Source: a bacterium (GTDB taxonomy: Bacteria; Actinomycetota; Acidimicrobiia; Acidimicrobiales; CATQHL01). Taken from it: a stretch of DNA of 64,000 bases. Location of the stretch: contig JAPOVS010000069.1 in NCBI GenBank assembly GCA_026708055.1, forward strand, positions 10,110 to 74,109, read 5' to 3'. The position numbers and the translations under genes are program-made. The notes under the pieces were generated by a model. The model ran no database searches. It worked only from the letters and a program-made list of their open reading frames with translations, and was not told the origin of the DNA. Positions 55,458 to 62,630 of this stretch are shown in pieces. Position 1 is the first letter of the stretch. Each line of letters opens with the position of its first letter.

Positions 55458-56281
55458 GAGTTCGGCGACCCGGCACTCGACTGGGGTTGGGCGTCGGGGG
55501 ATCTGAGGTAGAGGGCGTCGACCTGTTCGGGGGTGACGGTTCCGCCGGCGAGGGCTCGCCGGCGGCCGAGTAGCGCGACCGCCGCCGGCGATGGGAAGCG
55601 CAACTCCGGGCCGGCGAGCACGACGTGGTCGACCGCCAGCAGGTCGGCGTGGCGGAGGGCACCGTCGCCCACGACGACGGTGCGGCCGGTCGGACGGTCA
55701 CCCGAGGAGAGTGCCGCCGGCAGGTCCGTCGGGGGGCCGACCTGGGGGGCGCTGAGCTGGACCAGCCTCGTGTAGCCGGCCGAGGACGGATCGCCTTCGC
55801 CGCCGGCAGACCCGCCGGACAGGTCGGTGGCGCTGCTCGGGGCCGCAGCCGGCGGGTCCGGAGCCGGGGGGTTGGGCGCCGGTACGGCGATGCGGTACCA
55901 GGCCCAGAAGACCTCACCGCGCCGGGCGTCGAGCACGCTGAGGACGGTCTCGCCCGGCCGGGCGACGGCCGCGGCGCCGTACGCCAGCGCCTCGAGACTC
56001 CCGACGGGCACCACGCCGATCTCCAGTGCCGCGGCGGTGGCCTTGGCGGTGGCCAGGCCGGCCCGCAGGCCCGTGTAGAGCCCCGGACCGTGGTCCACGG
56101 CGACCGCCTCGATGTCGGCGAGAGCCACCCCTGCCTGCTCGCAGACGAACCGCATCTGCGGTGCCAGAGCCTCGGCATGCCGGCGGGGCAGCGCCAAGCG
56201 AGTCTCGGCGAGAACGCCGTCCTCGGCGGCCAGAGCACAACCGCACTGGTCAGAAGCGCTCTCGATCCCCAGAATCAGCAT
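55454..56281 (-). CDS. tsaB: tRNA threonylcarbamoyladenosine biosynthesis protein TsaB
   Basis: A 275-aa TsaB, the pseudo-enzyme partner of TsaD. N-terminal LILGIESASDQCGCALAAED, then AVDHGPGLYTGLRAGLATAK and VVPVGSLEALAYGAAAV are diagnostic. The C-terminal third has Pro/Ala-rich inserts (PAPNPPAPDPPAAAPSS). rimI, which often follows tsaB, is absent. Its start faces the plus-strand ImmA/PIN module that separates it from tsaE. Confidence 0.9.
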   Translation of the reverse strand: MLILGIESASDQCGCALAAEDGVLAETRLALPRRHAEALAPQMRFVCEQAGVALADIEAVAVDHGPGLYTGLRAGLATAKATAAALEIGVVPVGSLEALAYGAAAVARPGETVLSVLDARRGEVFWAWYRIAVPAPNPPAPDPPAAAPSSATDLSGGSAGGEGDPSSAGYTRLVQLSAPQVGPPTDLPAALSSGDRPTGRTVVVGDGALRHADLLAVDHVVLAGPELRFPSPAAVALLGRRRALAGGTVTPEQVDALYLRSPDAQPQSSAGSPNS

Positions 56282-56484
56282 GGTCGCTCAGCCTTGCCTC
56301 CGTCTCGACCACCGAGGTTGTCCGCCCTGTCTACCAGCACCGGAAAGCCCGTTTCACCTCTCGCCGGCTTCGCAGCGCGGCTGACGCATCCGGCATAGGC
56401 GTGCAGCAGGCGCATCCCCCGTACAGGTCCTCTGTCTAGGCGTCCACCCATCGCTCGACGCTGCTGTGCAGATCACGGCGGGTG

Positions 56485-56490
56485 TAGCAT
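56485..56490 (+). promoter_or_regulatory. -10 element for a probably leaderless immA-like transcript
   Basis: TAGCAT ends 7 nt before GTG 56498, the distance expected for transcription to begin at or next to the start codon. No good -35 or ribosome binding site is seen. Confidence 0.35.
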
Positions 56491-56497
56491 TTGTTCT

Positions 56498-57712
56498 GTG
56501 TCCATCGGCCGCCGGATCCGGTGCCTGAGAGAGGCTGCCGGTCTCCAGGTATCCGAGTTGGCCGAAACATCAGGTCTTAACCCCGCTATCGTCTCCGACT
56601 TGGAATGCGACCGCCGACCGGCCACGTCCGGCGAACTCTCAGCTATCGCGAGTGGGCTTAACGTCTCACAGCTCGCGATCCTCGAACCGGATTCGCTGCT
56701 TGGACGGCTCCCAATTGCGCACCGCACGAACGGCGACGAGAATTCGAGCCGGGATGCTGCAATGCGGCTTACCGCGCTCGTAGAGCTTCATCAGGTGCTG
56801 AGTGATGGCGGCCACGGTGCGAATACCGATTTCGGCGAGCTGCCGCAAGGGCCATTCGCAACATGGCTCGAACATGCGAACGCTCTGGCGGAGTGGGCCT
56901 CCGATCGGCTCTATCCCAGCCAGGAAGAGGACGATCCGGCCACCGTTGACGACCCATTCACAACCCTGGCACAAGCGGTCGAAACACACCTGCCGGCCGA
57001 CGTCATGGTCGAACGCCTCGGCGACCACGCAAGCGAGGGCGCCTCTATCACCGACGCGGAATTCCCCTTCATCCTGGTCAATGCGGACCGGCCAAGACCG
57101 CGAGCGCTGTTCACGCTCGCCCACGAACTCGGCCACCTCCTCCATCGCGAAGGCGCGACGCTCAACGTCGACGTGGACCTGATGGCGCGAACCGACGAAG
57201 AACGGCTGGCGAACGCATTCGCTGCCGCCTTTCTGATGCCCGAGTCCGAGATCAAGACAATCATCGACGACCACGGACGCACTGCAGGTGCTCTGACGCA
57301 AATGCTCACGCAATTCGGTGTGAGCTACGAATCGCTCATCTATCGGCTTCACAACCTACGAATCATCGATGCACCCGGCCGAGATCGTCTCAAGGCCGCG
57401 GGCTGGGCAGGGCTTCTCCATCAACTCGACGACGAGAGGAGTTCTCGCGCGCTGCTCGTGGCCCGTGGGTCGAGACCGGAGAGGCGACCACCCGTCTTGC
57501 TCGCGTCTCGATGCGTCGGGGGCGTCCTGGATGGAACGATCAGCGCAGCACCGCTCGCAGGACTTCTCGGCGTACCCGTTGACGAAATGATCGAGATGAT
57601 CGAAATGATGGGCCAAGACGCCTCGGATGCCATCAATACCGACTATTCGCCCCCGCCCGGCTCACCTGAGGATGCTCTGTCGAGCTTCGACGCTGATCCC
57701 TTCGCCGCGTAA
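56498..57712 (+). CDS. XRE-family HTH plus ImmA/IrrE-type metallopeptidase
   Basis: A 404-aa protein. Residues 1-65 are an XRE helix-turn-helix (GRRIRCLREAAGLQVSELAE, SGLNPAIVSDLECDRR, SGLNVSQLAIL). Around residues 205-215 is the zinc metallopeptidase motif LFTLAHELGHLLHREGA, then EERLANAFAAAFLMPESEI, the ImmA/IrrE signature. The C-terminus has a Met/Glu-rich stretch and an acidic tail. Such proteins act as antitoxins or as proteases that remove a repressor. The next gene encodes a PIN-like protein 12 nt away, so a toxin-antitoxin role is likely. GC is clearly lower than in the flanking genes, which suggests transfer. Confidence 0.88.
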   Translation: MSIGRRIRCLREAAGLQVSELAETSGLNPAIVSDLECDRRPATSGELSAIASGLNVSQLAILEPDSLLGRLPIAHRTNGDENSSRDAAMRLTALVELHQVLSDGGHGANTDFGELPQGPFATWLEHANALAEWASDRLYPSQEEDDPATVDDPFTTLAQAVETHLPADVMVERLGDHASEGASITDAEFPFILVNADRPRPRALFTLAHELGHLLHREGATLNVDVDLMARTDEERLANAFAAAFLMPESEIKTIIDDHGRTAGALTQMLTQFGVSYESLIYRLHNLRIIDAPGRDRLKAAGWAGLLHQLDDERSSRALLVARGSRPERRPPVLLASRCVGGVLDGTISAAPLAGLLGVPVDEMIEMIEMMGQDASDAINTDYSPPPGSPEDALSSFDADPFAA

Positions 57713-57724
57713 CGAGCGGCCAAC

Positions 57725-58276
57725 ATGAACCCGGTGCTCCACGACACCGTCACGCTCCGCCACTTCGCTGCGGCCGCGAACCTGTCCGTTCTGGAGGTCC
57801 GGCATGGTGACCGGCCCGAGCCACGATGGACGGAGGCGATCAAGAATGAACTCGAATCGGCCGCCAGCGCCGGCGAGGACCACTGCTCGCACATCCTCGA
57901 CGAGTTCTGGCTCGGGCGACCGGCGATCCCGTCAGGCAGCAGGGAATTCAAGACCATCTATCGCCTACAGGTCGGCCTCAATGATGGCCGGTGGCCTGCG
58001 GTTGACCACAGGGGCGAGGCCGAGGGCATCTACTTCGCCGAGAAGCACGGAGGAGACTTCGCCACAGACGACAACGGCGCGTACGACTTCGCTCGCCGCC
58101 GACCGTCGCTGGGTCCTGGCAGGGTGTTCGACTCGATCCACATACTCCGATCGGCGGTTGCAATGGGCGAGATCACCGCTGTGGACGCCGCTGGGATCGC
58201 CGACGGCATGGAAGCCGCCGGCCGTTCGTTCCGGCCTGAACATCGTGTCCTGCGGAGTCCTGCGTACTTCGCTTGA
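57725..58276 (+). CDS. PIN-like domain protein, probable toxin partner
   Basis: A 183-aa protein with a PIN-like acidic pattern: VLHDTVTLRHFAAAANLSVL (D-T with LxxF), then RWTEAIKNELESAA (Glu), HRGEAEGIYFAEKHGGDFAT (GEAExI) and DDNGAYDFARRR (acidic end), followed by a helical C-terminus ending RPEHRVLRSPAYFA. The order of Asp, Glu, GEA and DD matches PIN nucleases. It follows the XRE-ImmA gene and ends 19 nt before the tsaE stop on the other strand. Assignment rests on pattern. Confidence 0.65.
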   Translation: MNPVLHDTVTLRHFAAAANLSVLEVRHGDRPEPRWTEAIKNELESAASAGEDHCSHILDEFWLGRPAIPSGSREFKTIYRLQVGLNDGRWPAVDHRGEAEGIYFAEKHGGDFATDDNGAYDFARRRPSLGPGRVFDSIHILRSAVAMGEITAVDAAGIADGMEAAGRSFRPEHRVLRSPAYFA

Positions 58277-58295
58277 CGTCGTTGCAACCAGTCCG

Positions 58296-58886
58296 TCAGC
58301 GCCTACGTCTCGGCGGCGAGGGGGGCCGATCCTGCCACGAATGGCCGCGACGCGTGACGGTCACGATTCGGGTGTCGGCGGGCGAAGGTGCAGTGCCAGT
58401 GGGGGTAGGCCGCGCGGCAACGCGGGGATCGGCATCGGTGCGTTCGGTCGGACTGGAGACGGGGGCGGCACTGGGATCGGGCGGGAACTGGAAGTGGAGG
58501 TCGAGGCGGTCGTCGGGCAGGGTCAGCCGCTCGGCCCACTCGACGACCACGATGCCACCGCTGTCGAGCAGTTCAGGCAGGGCGAGGTCCTCGGCGTCGG
58601 CGTCACCGTCGAGGCGGTAGGCGTCGATGTGGTGGATCAGGAGCGGCCGGTCGGCGGGCGGGCGGGCCTCGTAGGTGTTGGCCAGCGTGAAGGTGGGGCT
58701 GGTGACCGGGGTGGTGACGCCCAGCGCTCGGGCCAGGAAGCGCACGAAGGTGGTCTTGCCGGCCCCCAGGTCGCCGTCGAGGCCCAGCACGTCGCCCGGT
58801 CGCAGCACCGCCGCGACCGACTCGGCCAGCCGCTGCGTCGCCGGCAGGCCACGCAGCTCGATGGAGTACCGGACGTCGGTCACCAT
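58296..58886 (-). CDS. tsaE: tRNA threonylcarbamoyladenosine biosynthesis ATPase TsaE
   Basis: A 196-aa P-loop protein: LGLDGDLGAGKTTFVRFLAR, TSPTFTLANTYEA, LLIHHIDAYRLDG and IVVVEWAERLTL define TsaE, which couples ATP hydrolysis to TsaB-TsaD turnover. ATG 58886 was chosen; the open frame upstream runs through a dispersed repeat. The last 50 residues are disordered Pro/Arg-rich and beyond the family. In many genomes tsaE lies next to tsaB; here the ImmA/PIN module lies between. Confidence 0.92.
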   Translation of the reverse strand: MVTDVRYSIELRGLPATQRLAESVAAVLRPGDVLGLDGDLGAGKTTFVRFLARALGVTTPVTSPTFTLANTYEARPPADRPLLIHHIDAYRLDGDADAEDLALPELLDSGGIVVVEWAERLTLPDDRLDLHFQFPPDPSAAPVSSPTERTDADPRVAARPTPTGTAPSPADTRIVTVTRRGHSWQDRPPSPPRRRR

Positions 58887-58940
58887 GCCCCAAGAGTGTG
58901 CCCAGCGGGCGGCGGCACGCGTCGCCGGACTGCAGAGGCC

Positions 58941-58966
58941 TGGATTCCGGCCTGCGCCGGAATGAC
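58941..58966. repeat. palindromic dispersed repeat (GGATTCCGGCC type)
   Basis: TGGATTCCGGCCTGCGCCGG plus AATGAC, upstream of tsaE. Confidence 0.85.
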
Positions 58967-59100
58967 ATTCGGGGACGAGCACTGGGACAACGACGCCACG
59001 ACCAGGACGACGGGCGAGAGACGACACGGAGAGGGTGCGAGACGGAGCCAGCGGTGCGTGACGGGACGTGCTTGCGTGGGCGCCGGAGGAGCGGGGACTC

Positions 59101-59700
59101 TCAGGGGGTGGGGGGCTCCATTGCCTCCATGAGGGAGAGCCTGGCTCGGACCAGGTCGGCTCGGGCCTCGGCTACTCGTTCGCTGCCGCCTCGGAGCAGG
59201 GCGGCCGGGTGGTAGGTGGGCACCAGCACCACGCCGTCTCCCCAGGCGTAGCGGCGGCCCCGCAGCTTGGTGATGCCGTCCTTGGTGTCGAGCAGCAACT
59301 TGGTGGCGAAGTTGCCCAGGGTGACCAGCACGCGGGGCACCACCAACTCCACCTGGCGCTGCAGGTAGGGGCGGCAGGCGGCGATCTCCTCGGGCTCCGG
59401 ATCACGGTTCTCGGGCGGGCGGCACTTCACCACGTTGGCGATGTACACCGCCGAGCGGTCGAGTCCCACCTCCTGGGCCAGCAGCTCGTCGAGCAGCTTC
59501 CCGGAGCGGCCCACGAACGGCAGGCCTTGGCGGTCCTCCTCGGCACCGGGCCCCTCCCCCACGAACATGAGGTCGGCTGCGGGGTCGCCGGTGCCGAACA
59601 CCACGGTGGTGCGCCCGCCGGACAGCGGGCAGCGGGTGCAGTCCGCCGCCACCTCCGCCAGCTGCTCCAAATCCAGAGAGCCGAAGTCCACGTCACTCAT
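59101..59700 (-). CDS. uracil-DNA glycosylase, type 4 (UdgA-like)
   Basis: A 199-aa iron-sulfur UDG that removes uracil from DNA. Cluster ligands: CTRCPL near residue 20, VKCRPPENRDP and IAACRPYLQ. Active site: FVGEGPGAEEDRQGLPFVGR and the late VPTYHPAALLRG. The start is ATG with the product beginning MSDVDFGS; eight upstream residues in the frame are not conserved. It follows tsaE on the same strand. Confidence 0.92.
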   Translation of the reverse strand: MSDVDFGSLDLEQLAEVAADCTRCPLSGGRTTVVFGTGDPAADLMFVGEGPGAEEDRQGLPFVGRSGKLLDELLAQEVGLDRSAVYIANVVKCRPPENRDPEPEEIAACRPYLQRQVELVVPRVLVTLGNFATKLLLDTKDGITKLRGRRYAWGDGVVLVPTYHPAALLRGGSERVAEARADLVRARLSLMEAMEPPTP

Positions 59701-59932
59701 CACGCGATACCTACCACACGCCAAGCCGGCGCCACACGACGGCGGCGAGACGCCAGGATGGCACAGGAGTGGTGCAGCTGGTACGGTGGGCAGAACCTTT
59801 CACGATCATGAAGGTGCTTGGAGGCGATCCCGAGTCTCCCGTCAGATTGAAACGACGAGGAGGAGACCGGCGCTGCCGCCGAGCGACACTCAGCGCTTAG
59901 AGCTGGCTGCGGCAGGGGGTTGGCCGGCCGGG
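59701..59932. other. intergenic region between trpC and udg
   Basis: No gene is visible; it presumably carries the udg promoter. GC falls in its first half. Confidence 0.35.
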
Positions 59933-60688
59933 TCAGGAGCCTGTGGCGCTGGCGGGGGCTGGTTGGCCGGCTGAGGCCAGTAGCTCCTGGAGTGTGGCGG
60001 TGGGGTCGGTGGCTGTGACGAGGGCCTCGCCGATCAGGGCGGCGTCGTAGCCGGCGCCGGCGACGGCGCTGAGCGCGGTCCCGCCGGGCACGCCCATGCC
60101 CGACAGCGCGATCCACAGGATCCCGTCGTCGAACCGGTCGAACATGCCGGCCATCCGCTCGGCCTTGGTGTAGTCGACGGTGAAGCGGGTGTCCTTCGGG
60201 TCGTCCCGCTGGTTGATGCCGATCATGTAGGCGCCGCACTCCACGGCGAGCTCGACCTCCTCCGCGGTGCGCACCTCGGTCAGCACGTCCAGCCCCAGGT
60301 CGAGAGCCACGTCCTGCATCTCCCGCATCCGCGGCCCGCCCACGTCGGGAAGGATCACCAGGATGGCCTCGGCGCCCATGCCGGCGCTGTCGTGCACGTC
60401 ACCGACGGTGGTCAGGAAGTCCTTGCGCAGCACGGGGATGCCGGTGGCCTTGCGGGCATCCTGCAGGTCCTGGGGCGACCCGCCGAAGCGCTCGCTGTCG
60501 GTGAGCACCGACAGGCAGGCCGCACCGCCGTCGCGGTACTGGCGCGCCAGCGAGGCGGCGTCGGCGCCGGGATGCAGGTCCCCCCGCGAGGGCGACCGGC
60601 GCTTGATCTCGGCGATGACCGCCAGCCCGTCGCCCGCCAGGGCGTCCCGGAAGGCGAACCCGACGCTCGCCCGGTCTGTGCGACTCAT
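59933..60688 (-). CDS. trpC: indole-3-glycerol-phosphate synthase
   Basis: A 251-aa TIM barrel of tryptophan synthesis that closes the indole ring of CdRP. Active-site motifs: VIAEIKRRSPSRGDL, LSVLTDSERFGGS, IPVLRKDFLTTVGDV (catalytic Lys), LDVLTEVRTAEEVE (Glu), IGINQRDDPKDT (usually GINNRDL) and ALIGEALVTATDP. The start was set at MSRTDRAS. No other trp gene is in the window. Confidence 0.9.
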   Translation of the reverse strand: MSRTDRASVGFAFRDALAGDGLAVIAEIKRRSPSRGDLHPGADAASLARQYRDGGAACLSVLTDSERFGGSPQDLQDARKATGIPVLRKDFLTTVGDVHDSAGMGAEAILVILPDVGGPRMREMQDVALDLGLDVLTEVRTAEEVELAVECGAYMIGINQRDDPKDTRFTVDYTKAERMAGMFDRFDDGILWIALSGMGVPGGTALSAVAGAGYDAALIGEALVTATDPTATLQELLASAGQPAPASATGS

Positions 60689-61052
60689 GCTGTGCCTCGC
60701 CGGTCGTCTGATACGGCTAGAGCGAGTGTGGCCGATCGAACCCCGCCCCGCAACCATGAGCCGTCCGCCACCTGACCTAGCGTCTGGGCGACAGGTGGGT
60801 GGCTGGGAACCAGTTCGGCGACGTCATCCCTGTGGGGCACTGGCCCCCAGCCCTCGGACCGGGGCCTATCTGCCGGTTACAAGCCGGAGCGTGATCGATA
60901 GGCCCCCGGCACCATCCTCATTCTGTACCCCGACCGCGGCGAACCTGTTAGGCCCTAACATGCCTCCGATAGCCAGTTCTCCACCAGCCCCACATGGCTC
61001 TTGACCTAGGGATTCGCCACTTTCCCACATAATCCCCCTTACACAACGAGTC
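60689..61052. other. 364-nt intergenic region
   Basis: No protein or RNA gene is recognisable. It separates trpC from the accessory end of the window and becomes AT-richer toward 61052. It holds a GTTAGG-C-CCTAAC palindrome. Confidence 0.5.
60947..60959. promoter_or_regulatory. perfect 13-bp palindrome, possible operator
   Basis: GTTAGG and CCTAAC flank one central base. It is in non-coding DNA; no promoter or regulator is tied to it. Confidence 0.25.
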
Positions 61053-61499
61053 CTATCCGATATCGACCGCGATGGTCATGGTGCTCTCCCAGGCCACGAT
61101 CAGAAAACGCTGCAGGAAGTCCATGCCCAGCAGAACGTCGTAACCCGGAGCGGGAGATGCGATCAGTACTTGCAATAGTTGACTGACTTGCGTGGGCTGC
61201 GAGGGCGGTTCCATAGAAGCGAGTTCCAGAGCAACATGAACTCCGTATTCGTGGGATCTGGTCATCCCGCTGGCAGTCGACACGCTGTGCTCCGCCTGGC
61301 CGATGGCTGGCAGGGAACAGGCTTCACGAACCCGATTCGTGACAGCAGTTGTATTAGCACCGGTGTCAACGAGGGCCAGGTACGGTCGCTGGTCGGGTCC
61401 TTGGCCAAGCGGTGGGGATATCAGGACGGGAACGATGTATTGCCGTTGCGTGTTCAGACGAACGTGGCGCTGATACCGCGTCTGGCGATAGTGGCCTAG
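61053..61499 (-). CDS. retropepsin-like aspartic protease frame without a canonical start
   Basis: A stop-free frame of 148 codons reads LGHYRQTRYQRHVRLNTQRQ, YIVPVLISPPLGQG, then the catalytic PYLALVDTGANTTAV, and late YDVLLGMDFLQRFLIVAWES. This is the full layout of a single-domain clan AA (retropepsin) protease: Asp in DTGA, then the hydrophobic LLGMDFL turn. No ATG, GTG or TTG lies in frame before the DTG motif; the first (GTG 61283) falls after it. The frame overlaps the DUF5678 stop in CTAG, so a -1 frameshift, a CTG start or a mutated start are the options. Proteases of this kind are often adjacent to DUF5678 genes in my reading of the family, stated with low certainty. Confidence 0.6.
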   Translation of the reverse strand, partial: LGHYRQTRYQRHVRLNTQRQYIVPVLISPPLGQGPDQRPYLALVDTGANTTAVTNRVREACSLPAIGQAEHSVSTASGMTRSHEYGVHVALELASMEPPSQPTQVSQLLQVLIASPAPGYDVLLGMDFLQRFLIVAWESTMTIAVDIG

Positions 61500-61741
61500 A
61501 CGGTCGCCGAAAAGATGCCGAGATCGACCGGTGGTGCTCCGATCTCGCGGATGAAGAACTGTTCGTGGCCGAATCGCTCGTGGCCGACGCGGTAGGCGTT
61601 CTCAAGTTGTCCGTAGGTGTCGATGATCTTCCCGTTGTGCATTAGGACGTACTCGCCCGGATGATCGCGTTCGAGCGATTCTCGATGATTCTCGTAGGCG
61701 TCCGCGTTGAGGGTGATCTGATCTGGTTGGTGGCCACTCAT
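61496..61741 (-). CDS. DUF5678-like small protein
   Basis: An 81-aa protein. HPGEYVLMHNGKIIDTYGQL, then RFGHEQFFIREIGAPPVDLG, fits the DUF5678 pattern (PGxYV, a GK turn, a helix, and a final strand with PP). AGGAGA lies 6 nt before the ATG, and a near-consensus promoter is upstream. The stop overlaps the retropepsin-like frame. GC is much lower than in the window at large. Confidence 0.7.
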   Translation of the reverse strand: MSGHQPDQITLNADAYENHRESLERDHPGEYVLMHNGKIIDTYGQLENAYRVGHERFGHEQFFIREIGAPPVDLGIFSATV

Positions 61742-61776
61742 GCACTTCTCCTTTCGCGGGGACGGTATCGGCGGTG

Positions 61777-61805
61777 CCTATAGCGGATTGTACTGAAGCT
61801 GTCAA
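61777..61805 (-). promoter_or_regulatory. near-consensus sigma-A promoter for the DUF5678/protease pair
   Basis: TTGACA (61800-61805), a 17-bp spacer and TATAGG (61777-61782) on the minus strand, with a leader of about 30 nt to ATG 61741. It is the best promoter match in the window. Confidence 0.75.
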
Positions 61806-61901
61806 TGTGGGTTATCGGCGGAAGTCCCGATTGGCGATCAGGGAATTCGCGCCGGTGTCGGGGGGGCGGGAGGCCGCGGGACGCAGGCGGTCGCCGCGCG
61901 G

Positions 61902-62333
61902 TCAGCCGGCGGAGGGGACCCCGGACACCAGGACGGTCACGAGCACGCCCATGACCGCCAATGCGAACCCCGCGAACGCGAACATCATCGCCTTGAGGTC
62001 GCTCGCCGCGCGCCGGTTGATTCGACCCTCCATCGCCCCCAACTTGGCTTCCAGGGACTCCACCCCGGTCGCCATCGTGGTCTCCAGCGCGCCCACCCGG
62101 GCCTCCACCGTGGCCTCCAGCGCCGCCGCCCGGGCCTCCACCGTGGCCTCCAGCGCCCCCATCCTGGCCTCTACCGCGCCAACCCCGATCTCGAGTCGCG
62201 CCACGTCGGTCTTGGTGGCCAGCTGCTCCCAGTCGGGCGGGAGGCGCTCGATCAGTGCGTCGGCCGTTTCGGTGTCCATGTGTTCAGCGAACTTGCGGTG
62301 CAGCACCGCGGTCTTCACGTCGCTCTCGGTCAT
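61902..62333 (-). CDS. coiled-coil protein with C-terminal membrane anchor (CCDC90/DUF1640-like)
   Basis: A 143-aa protein. The N-terminal head RKFAEHMDTETADALIERLP, then ATKTDVARLE, is the form seen in DUF1640-like actinobacterial proteins. Residues about 50-105 are a coiled coil with repeats of ALEATVEARAA type (11-14 residues). A single membrane helix ends the protein (MMFAFAGFALAVMGVLVTVL). Function unknown. Confidence 0.65.
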   Translation of the reverse strand: MTESDVKTAVLHRKFAEHMDTETADALIERLPPDWEQLATKTDVARLEIGVGAVEARMGALEATVEARAAALEATVEARVGALETTMATGVESLEAKLGAMEGRINRRAASDLKAMMFAFAGFALAVMGVLVTVLVSGVPSAG

Positions 62334-62469
62334 CGAGTCTCCCTGCTGGTCTTGGCCTGCCGGTTGCGTTCCCGCCTGCGGGACGTGCCGGCCTCGGTGT
62401 CCGGGCCATGAGGGCTCCTCGCCAATCGGGAGCAGACATTGCTCCCATCGAGCGAACTATATCACCGAA

Positions 62470-62530
62470 CGCAAGAAACGGCGGGGCGGGCGGGCGCAAG
62501 AAATGGCGGGGCGGGCGAGCGCAAGGAACG
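62470..62530. repeat. 25-bp tandem repeat
   Basis: CGCAAGAAACGGCGGGGCGG plus GCGGG is followed by a second copy with one T and a GCGAG end, then an 11-bp partial third. It lies in the gap between the surface-type protein gene and the coiled-coil gene. Confidence 0.8.
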
Positions 62531-62630
62531 TCCGGGGGCCGGCGTGACGAAGGGAGGGGCCGGAATGCGGCCGGCCGCCGGGTTTGGGCCCGGCGGCCGG
62601 TACTGCGAGGGTGTTGGAGCGGGGAGGGGA

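Noticed and set aside
60689-61052. tRNA-like or attenuator RNA upstream of trpC (a GGTTCGATC run near 60735)
   Set aside because: No acceptor or anticodon stems can be formed around the T-loop-like run, and no Trp-rich leader peptide is visible.
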